Of a stretch of 64,000 nucleotides of DNA, positions 58,783 to 64,000 are shown in pieces; the first letter of the stretch is position 1, and each line of letters begins with the position of its first letter. The notes under the pieces were generated by a model. The model made no database searches, was not told the origin of the DNA, and saw nothing but the letters and a program-made list of their open reading frames with translations. This stretch comes from Mycobacterium sp. 852002-51961_SCH5331710. Its GTDB lineage: Bacteria; Actinomycetota; Actinomycetes; Mycobacteriales; Mycobacteriaceae. The stretch is from positions 62,001 through 126,000 of the forward strand of contig NZ_LZSQ01000069.1 in assembly GCF_001665535.1 (NCBI RefSeq). Reading direction: 5' to 3'. The translations under genes were made by a program, and so were the position numbers.

Positions 58783-59744
58783 TCCGCCGCACCATCGCCC
58801 TGCTGGCCTGCGCACTGCTCGCCGGGTGCGGGCTGGGGGCGGGAAGCACCGTGCCGCTCAAGGTCGGGCCGGCCTCGATCCAACCCAATCCCGCACTCGA
58901 GGGCGTTCCGATCACGGTGGGCTCCAAGGAATACACCGAACAGGTGATCCTCGGCTACATCCTGGAGTACACCTTGGCCGCGGCCGGAGCCGACGTCCGC
59001 GATCTCACCGGCATCGTGGGCTCGCGCAGCACCCGCGAGGCGCAGCTGTCGGGTCAGGTCGACGTCGCCTACGAGTTCACCGGTAACGCGTGGATCAACT
59101 ATCTGGGCCACGAGAAGCCGATCCCCGACAGCCGCAAGCAGTTCGACGCGGTCCGCGATGAGGATCTGGCCCGCAACGACATGGTGTGGTTGCCGCCGGG
59201 GCCGATGGACGACACCTACGCACTGGCGGCCAGCCGGGGAGTCGTCGAGCGGACCAATGTGCGCACGCTGTCGGAGTACGCCGAGTTGGTCAAGCGCGAT
59301 CCGGCGGCGGCACGCACCTGCGTCGACACCGAGTTCCGGGCCCGCCAGGACGGCTATCCCGGCATGGCCGCGGCCTACGGATTCGACCCCGCGCGCGCGC
59401 AGACGCCAGTGCTCCAGGTCGGCATCATCTACCAGGCCACCGCCGACGGGACACAGTGCGACTTCGGTGAGGTGTTCACCACCGACGGCCGCATCGCTGC
59501 GCTGGACCTCGTCGTGCTCACCGACGACAAGCAGTTCTTCGCCCACTACAACCCGTCGGTGACGATGAAACGCGCCTTCTACGAGGCGCATCCGCAGATC
59601 GCCGACGTCACGGCACCGGTGACGGCGGCGCTGACCAACGAGGCCATCATGGACATGAACAAGCAGGTCGACGTGGAGGGCCGCGACCCGAGCGTGGTCG
59701 CGCGTGACTGGATGGTGGCGCAGGGCTTCATCACCGCGCAGTAA
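58779..59744 (+). CDS. Osmoprotectant-binding lipoprotein
   Basis: A 321-residue substrate-binding lipoprotein of the OpuAC/OsmX type. The signal peptide ends in LLAGC with Cys17 lipidated. The ligand-binding region contains ITVGSKEYTEQVILGYILEY, VGSRSTREAQLSGQVDVAYE and FTGNAWINYLG, typical for quaternary-amine binding proteins. The C-terminal KQVDVEGRDPSVVARDWMV is also characteristic. It is the last gene of the four-gene transporter operon. Confidence 0.93.
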   Translation: MIRRTIALLACALLAGCGLGAGSTVPLKVGPASIQPNPALEGVPITVGSKEYTEQVILGYILEYTLAAAGADVRDLTGIVGSRSTREAQLSGQVDVAYEFTGNAWINYLGHEKPIPDSRKQFDAVRDEDLARNDMVWLPPGPMDDTYALAASRGVVERTNVRTLSEYAELVKRDPAAARTCVDTEFRARQDGYPGMAAAYGFDPARAQTPVLQVGIIYQATADGTQCDFGEVFTTDGRIAALDLVVLTDDKQFFAHYNPSVTMKRAFYEAHPQIADVTAPVTAALTNEAIMDMNKQVDVEGRDPSVVARDWMVAQGFITAQ

Positions 59745-59809
59745 TCGCGATTTTCGTCGATATCGCCTCTCTTCCGCGCGTACTCTTCCGATAGCCGAAG
59801 GGGGTCGCG

Positions 59810-61273
59810 ATGGCGGAGAAACGTGCGGTGAAGGTCGCGATCGTCGGCGCCGGTATGTCGGGCATCTGTATGGCGGCCAAGTTGCAGGACGCCGGCATCG
59901 AGACCTTCACGATCTTCGAACAAGCCGACGAGGTCGGTGGCACCTGGCGCGACAACACCTATCCCGGGCTGCACTGCGACGTGCCGTCTCGGTTCTACTC
60001 GTATACCTTCCGGTCGAACCCCGAATGGTCCCGACTGCTACCGCCGGGCAGCGAGGTTCAGTCGTACTTCAAACAGGTGGCGACCGAGCGCGGCATCCGC
60101 AGCCACATCAAGTTCGGCACACCCGTGACCAGCGCGGAGTTCCGCGACGGCAAGTGGTGGATCGGCACCGCCGACGGCTCCGAACCGTTCGACGTCCTCA
60201 TCACCGCGACGGGCATCCTGCGGGTACCGCGCTATCCCGACATCCCCGGACTGGACAGGTTCGCAGGCCCGATGTTCCACTCGTCTCGCTGGGATCACTC
60301 GGTGCCGTTGCAGGACAAGCGGATCGGGTTGATCGGGACCGGATCGACGGGTGTCCAGATCACCGCCGAACTCGGCGGAAAAGTGCGGGGGCTCACGATC
60401 TTTCAACGCACCGCTCAATGGGTCTTCCCGTTCCCGAACCCGCGGTACTCACCGATCACAAAGGCCGCGCTGCGACGCGCCCCGGCGCTGAGCCGGCTCG
60501 GCTACCGCTTCTGGCAGGCCGTGTACGAGAACTTCTTCGCCAAGGCGATGGTCCATCCGGGACTCCGTCGCCGGCTGGTGTCGGCGATGTGCCGGTGGAA
60601 CCTCAACCTCTCCGTGCGCGACCCGCAGCTGCGCCGCAAACTGACGCCCGACTACCAGGCGATGTGCAAGCGCATCGTCGCCGCCGGACACTACTACCAG
60701 TCCGTACAGAAGCCGGGTGTCGACGTCGTCGTCGACCCGATCGATCACATCGAGCCCCGGGGCGTCGTCACCGCGGACGGCACCCTGCACGAGCTCGATC
60801 TCCTGGTGGTCGCGACCGGCTTCGACGCGCACGCCTATACGCGCCCGATGGAGATCATCGGGCACAACGGCGTCTCGTTGGACGACGCATGGACGGACGG
60901 CCCGCAGGCCTATCGTTCGGTCGCAGTGCCGGGCTTCCCGAACATGTTCATGCTGATGGGGCCGCACTCTCCGATCGGTCAGCAGTCGCTCGTGATCATC
61001 GCCGAGAACCAGGCCGACTACGCGATGTGGTGGATCGAGCGCATCCGGGACGGTCGCATCGAGGCCGCGGCGCCGACGGAGATCGCCACCAAGGATTACA
61101 ACGAGCAGATGAAATTGGCCATGCCGCATACGGTTTGGACGACCGGCTGCAACAGCTGGTATCTCGACAAGCACGGGCTGCCCGAACTGTTCCCGTGGGA
61201 GCCCGTCCGTCATCGCCGGCTGTTGGCGTCGCCGGAGCCATCCGACTTCGACGTCCAAACGGCTCAAACGTGA
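59810..61273 (+). CDS. Flavin-dependent Baeyer-Villiger-type monooxygenase
   Basis: A 487-residue class B flavin monooxygenase. The FAD site is GAGMSG at residues 13-18. The Baeyer-Villiger fingerprint is FAGPMFHSSRWDH at 151-163. The NADPH site is RIGLIGTGSTGVQITAEL, near residue 173, and LLVVATGFDAHAYTRPM follows. Mycobacteria have many such enzymes (EthA-like and others) acting on ketones or sulfides; the substrate here is unknown. The ATG at 59810 has a GAAGGGGGTCGCG site. It is separated from the transporter by 65 bp and may be transcribed on its own. Confidence 0.9.
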   Translation: MAEKRAVKVAIVGAGMSGICMAAKLQDAGIETFTIFEQADEVGGTWRDNTYPGLHCDVPSRFYSYTFRSNPEWSRLLPPGSEVQSYFKQVATERGIRSHIKFGTPVTSAEFRDGKWWIGTADGSEPFDVLITATGILRVPRYPDIPGLDRFAGPMFHSSRWDHSVPLQDKRIGLIGTGSTGVQITAELGGKVRGLTIFQRTAQWVFPFPNPRYSPITKAALRRAPALSRLGYRFWQAVYENFFAKAMVHPGLRRRLVSAMCRWNLNLSVRDPQLRRKLTPDYQAMCKRIVAAGHYYQSVQKPGVDVVVDPIDHIEPRGVVTADGTLHELDLLVVATGFDAHAYTRPMEIIGHNGVSLDDAWTDGPQAYRSVAVPGFPNMFMLMGPHSPIGQQSLVIIAENQADYAMWWIERIRDGRIEAAAPTEIATKDYNEQMKLAMPHTVWTTGCNSWYLDKHGLPELFPWEPVRHRRLLASPEPSDFDVQTAQT

Positions 61274-61282
61274 CGGTCGTCA

Positions 61283-61299
61283 CACTAGAGCCTCTAGTG
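61283..61299. promoter_or_regulatory. 17-bp palindrome after the monooxygenase gene
   Basis: CACTAGAG-c-CTCTAGTG, perfect 8-bp arms with one central base, ten bases after the monooxygenase stop. The tiny loop and lack of a T-tract make a terminator unlikely; a regulator binding site is more plausible. Confidence 0.45.
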
Positions 61300-61352
61300 A
61301 TCCGTGCCACACAAGTCGATCTCACACCGTCGCTGACGTCGTAAGTTCCCGA

Positions 61353-61374
61353 TTACTGCACGTGTGTGCAGTAA
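61353..61374. promoter_or_regulatory. Inverted repeat upstream of the 33-aa membrane peptide
   Basis: TTACTGCAC-gtgt-GTGCAGTAA, perfect 9-bp arms. It ends 19 bp before the ATG at 61394 and just before its ribosome binding site. It could be an operator or an mRNA hairpin controlling the small gene. Confidence 0.5.
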
Positions 61375-61393
61375 GCGTCAGGAAGGAACGACG

Positions 61394-61495
61394 ATGTTCG
61401 AACTCATCGTGTTCGGTGCTCTTCTGGTCGTGCTGATCGCCGCCCTCGGGTTGCCGTATCCGCAGAGCACCTACGGCCGCTGGAACCGCCACTAA
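61394..61495 (+). CDS. 33-residue single-pass membrane peptide
   Basis: A short gene with a convincing AGGAAGGAACGACG ribosome binding site before ATG 61394 and a TAA stop. Residues 4-20 form one hydrophobic helix (LIVFGALLVVLIAALGLPY); the tail is polar and aromatic (PQSTYGRWNRH). It resembles the very small membrane proteins often missed in annotation. Two perfect palindromes lie upstream, so it appears to be a regulated unit of its own, 60 bp before cobN on the same strand. Function unknown; a role linked to cobN or to the monooxygenase is possible. Confidence 0.65.
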   Translation: MFELIVFGALLVVLIAALGLPYPQSTYGRWNRH

Positions 61496-61555
61496 CCGCT
61501 TCGGTATCTGCCGCACGCTCGCGGAGCGGAATACGGCGTGGGGTAGTAATGGGGG

Positions 61556-64000
61556 GTGGCTCAGCCGTCTCGCGACCCCGCCGTCTTGCTCCTGTCCACC
61601 TCGGACACCGACCTGATCACGGCCCGGTCCAGCGGCGCCAACTACCGGTGGGCGAACCCGTCGCGGCTGGTCGACGGCGAACTCGGCGAACTGCTGCGCG
61701 ACGCCGACGTCGTGGTGGTGCGCATCCTCGGCAGCTACCGCGCCTGGCAGGACGGCATTGACGAGGTCGTGGCCAGCGGAGTGCCCGCGGTCGTCGTCAG
61801 CGGCGAGCAGTCGCCGGACGCGGAGTTGATGCGGCACTCGACCACACCCGCGGGGGTGGCGCTGCAGGCGCATGTCTACCTGGCTCAGGGCGGCGTCTCG
61901 AACCTGCGCCAGTTGCACGCGTTCCTGTGCGACACGGTGTTGATGACCGGCTTCGGGTTCTCGCCGCCCGAGAGCACGCCGCTGTGGGGCGTGGTGCCCC
62001 GCGAAGGCGGCGGTGACGGTCCGACCGTCGCGGTGCTCTACTACCGCGCCCAGCACCTCGCGGGCAACACCGCCTACGTCGAGGCGCTGTGCGATGCGAT
62101 CGAAAACGCCGGCGGTCGTGCGCTGCCGGTGTTCTGCGCGTCGCTGCGCACCGCCGACGCGGAGCTTCTCGAACTGCTCGGAACGGCCGACGCGCTGATC
62201 ACGACCGTCCTCGCGGCCGGTGGGGCCACCCCGTCGACCGTGTCGGCCGGTGGCGCGGATGACAGCTGGAACGTCGCGCACCTTGCGGCACTGGACGTTC
62301 CGATCATGCAGGGGTTGTGCCTGACGAGCCCGCGGTCGCAGTGGCAGAACAATGACGACGGGCTTTCGCCGCTCGACGTCGCGACACAGGTCGCCGTGCC
62401 GGAGTTCGACGGCCGCATCATCACCGTGCCGTTCTCGTTCAAGGAGATCGACGACGAGGGACTGACGTCGTACGTGCCCGATCCCGAACGCTGCGCGCGC
62501 GTCGCCGGGCTGGCCGTGCGGCACGCCCGGCTGCGGTCGATTCCGGTGCAGGACAAGCGGATCGCGGTGGTGTTCTCCGCCTATCCGACCAAACACGCGC
62601 GCATCGGCAACGCCGTCGGGCTCGACACCCCCGCCAGCGCCGTCGCCCTACTGCGTGCGATGCGCGAGCACGGCTACCGCATCGACGACGCAGACGGAGC
62701 CGGCGACCTCGGCACGATCATCGCCTCCGGCGATGGGGACGCGCTCATCCACGCGCTGATCGAACGCGGCGGCCAGGACCCCGACTGGCTGACCGAAGGA
62801 CAGGTCGAGGGCAATCCGATCCGGGTGTCGGCCGAGGACTATCGCGACTGGTTCGCCACGCTGCCCGCCGAACTCACCGACGCGATCGTCGAGCATTGGG
62901 GTCCGCCGCCGGGGGAGTTGTTCGTCGACCGCAGCGCCGACCCCGACGGCGAGATCGTCATCGCCGCGCTGCAGGCGGGCAATGTCGTGCTGATGGTGCA
63001 GCCGCCGCGCGGATTCGGCGAGAACCCCGTCGCCATCTACCACGACCCGGACCTACCGCCCAGCCACCACTACCTCGCCGCATACCGGTGGATCGAGTCG
63101 GTGTTCGGCGCCGACGCGGTCGTACATCTGGGCAAACACGGCAATCTCGAGTGGCTGCCGGGCAAGACCCTCGGCATGTCGGCGGCCTGCGGATCGGACG
63201 CCGCGCTGGGCAACCTGCCGCTGATCTACCCGTTTCTGGTCAATGACCCCGGCGAGGGCACCCAGGCCAAGCGTCGCGCCCACGCCACCCTCGTCGACCA
63301 TCTCATCCCGCCCATGGCGCGCGCCGAAAGCTACGGCGACATCGCCCGTCTGGAGCAGTTGCTCGACGAGCACGCGAACGTATCGGCGCTCGACCCCGGC
63401 AAACTGCCCGCGATCCGACAGCAGATCTGGACGTTGATGCGCGCCGCGAAGATGGACCACGACCTCGGGCTGGAGGAGCGCCCCGAGGAGGACTCGTTCG
63501 ACGACATGCTCCTGCACGTCGACGGCTGGCTCTGCGAGATCAAGGACGTCCAGATCCGCGACGGTCTGCACATCCTCGGCGAAACACCCAGCGGCGAGGA
63601 CGAACTCGATCTGGTGCTGGCGATCCTGCGGGCCCGGCAGTTGTTCGGCGGTGAACAGACGGTGCCGGGTCTGCGCCAGGCCCTCGGCCTCGCCGAGGAC
63701 GGCAACGACGAGCGCGCCGCAGTCGACTCCGCCGAGGAGCAAGCCCGCGAACTGGTTGCCGCGCTGCAGGAGTCGGGATGGAACGCCGATGTCGTCGACA
63801 CGCTGACCGACAACGCCGACGTCGCTGCGGTGCTGCGGTTCGCTGCCGCCGAAGTGGTGCCGCGGCTCGCGGGCACGGCGCAGGAGATTCCGCAGATTCT
63901 CCGGGCGCTGGATGGGCGCTTCATCCCCGCCGGGCCGTCGGGGTCGCCGCTGCGCGGGCTGGTCAACGTGCTGCCCACCGGACGCAACTTCTACTCCGTC
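61556..64000 (+). CDS. cobN: Cobaltochelatase subunit CobN (5' part)
   Basis: The large subunit of the ATP-dependent aerobic cobalt chelatase that inserts Co2+ into hydrogenobyrinic acid a,c-diamide, working with CobS and CobT or ChlI/D-like subunits. The visible 815 residues run off the right edge of a protein that is about 1,190 residues in M. tuberculosis (Rv2062c). Motifs match closely: VLLLSTSDTDLITARSSGAN, FSFKEIDDEGLTSYV, FSAYPTKHARIGNAVGLDTP, VVHLGKHGNLEWLPGKTLGM and RGLVNVLPTGRNFYSV. GTG 61556 is the start that aligns. A TAGTAAT stretch just before it may be a -10 box. Confidence 0.96.
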   Translation, partial: MAQPSRDPAVLLLSTSDTDLITARSSGANYRWANPSRLVDGELGELLRDADVVVVRILGSYRAWQDGIDEVVASGVPAVVVSGEQSPDAELMRHSTTPAGVALQAHVYLAQGGVSNLRQLHAFLCDTVLMTGFGFSPPESTPLWGVVPREGGGDGPTVAVLYYRAQHLAGNTAYVEALCDAIENAGGRALPVFCASLRTADAELLELLGTADALITTVLAAGGATPSTVSAGGADDSWNVAHLAALDVPIMQGLCLTSPRSQWQNNDDGLSPLDVATQVAVPEFDGRIITVPFSFKEIDDEGLTSYVPDPERCARVAGLAVRHARLRSIPVQDKRIAVVFSAYPTKHARIGNAVGLDTPASAVALLRAMREHGYRIDDADGAGDLGTIIASGDGDALIHALIERGGQDPDWLTEGQVEGNPIRVSAEDYRDWFATLPAELTDAIVEHWGPPPGELFVDRSADPDGEIVIAALQAGNVVLMVQPPRGFGENPVAIYHDPDLPPSHHYLAAYRWIESVFGADAVVHLGKHGNLEWLPGKTLGMSAACGSDAALGNLPLIYPFLVNDPGEGTQAKRRAHATLVDHLIPPMARAESYGDIARLEQLLDEHANVSALDPGKLPAIRQQIWTLMRAAKMDHDLGLEERPEEDSFDDMLLHVDGWLCEIKDVQIRDGLHILGETPSGEDELDLVLAILRARQLFGGEQTVPGLRQALGLAEDGNDERAAVDSAEEQARELVAALQESGWNADVVDTLTDNADVAAVLRFAAAEVVPRLAGTAQEIPQILRALDGRFIPAGPSGSPLRGLVNVLPTGRNFYSV

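Overview
The window is high-GC actinobacterial DNA, and its gene order is that of a Mycobacterium, most likely a rapidly growing Mycolicibacterium. The diagnostic block is the Pup-proteasome system (mpa, dop, pup, prcB, prcA, pafA, pafB, pafC) with lppK, tatA, tatC, helY, pepE and the cob genes, in the order remembered for M. tuberculosis Rv2125 to Rv2062c. No PE/PPE genes, tRNA, rRNA, CRISPR array or insertion sequence was seen. All comparisons with M. tuberculosis or M. smegmatis are from memory; no search was run.

Region 1 (1-11.4 kb): the 5' end of a PAC2-family gene faces a 63-codon fossil of the usual mycobacterial metH. A complete MetH of the E. coli type follows. Then come a HAD phosphatase, a GlcP-like sugar permease under a CRP-like site, a KstD-like flavoprotein with a damaged start codon, hisE-hisG, a DUF4126 membrane protein and a disulfide oxidoreductase.

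Region 2 (11.4-19.5 kb): an ArsR regulator, AHSA1 protein and flavodoxin operon; a YiaA-like membrane protein; an HNH/DUF222 (13E12) protein; a DinB protein; a thioesterase; a RecB-like nuclease; TrmI; a DUF503 protein; LppK; and an MTB12-like secreted protein.

Region 3 (19.6-34.2 kb): the Pup-proteasome system. Mpa unfolds pupylated proteins, Dop deamidates or removes Pup, PafA ligates Pup, PrcBA degrades, and PafBC is a WYL-type transcription regulator. Accessory genes lie between these: an epoxide-hydrolase-like gene, a T7SS-target/DUF1023 hydrolase pair, and an AbiEi-DUF559 gene bracketed by two 55-bp hairpin repeats.

Region 4 (34.2-45.2 kb): tatA-tatC-helY, a DUF4333 protein, a 5'-3' exonuclease, pepE, an F420-type biliverdin reductase homologue, a short-chain dehydrogenase and cobL-cobM-cobK. 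A tandem 32-bp MIRU-like repeat encoding two coupled mini-ORFs lies just before cobL.

Region 5 (45.2-51.5 kb): accessory genes between the cob blocks. There is a phosphotransferase, then a hemerythrin/DUF2249 protein divergent from a Cys-containing regulator. The regulator leads into a polytopic membrane protein and a membrane-cupredoxin-copper nitrite reductase fusion. The set looks like a nitrite/nitric-oxide module.

Region 6 (51.5-64 kb): cobIJ-cobH-cobG on the minus strand, a TauD-type dioxygenase, a four-gene osmoprotectant ABC transporter, a Baeyer-Villiger-type monooxygenase, an unlisted 33-aa membrane peptide preceded by palindromes, and the 5' two thirds of cobN. The window joins cobalamin synthesis (cobGHIJKLMN) with the B12-dependent MetH at its far end. 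Many genes have a TANNNT-like box 6-7 nt before the start codon, which predicts leaderless mRNAs.
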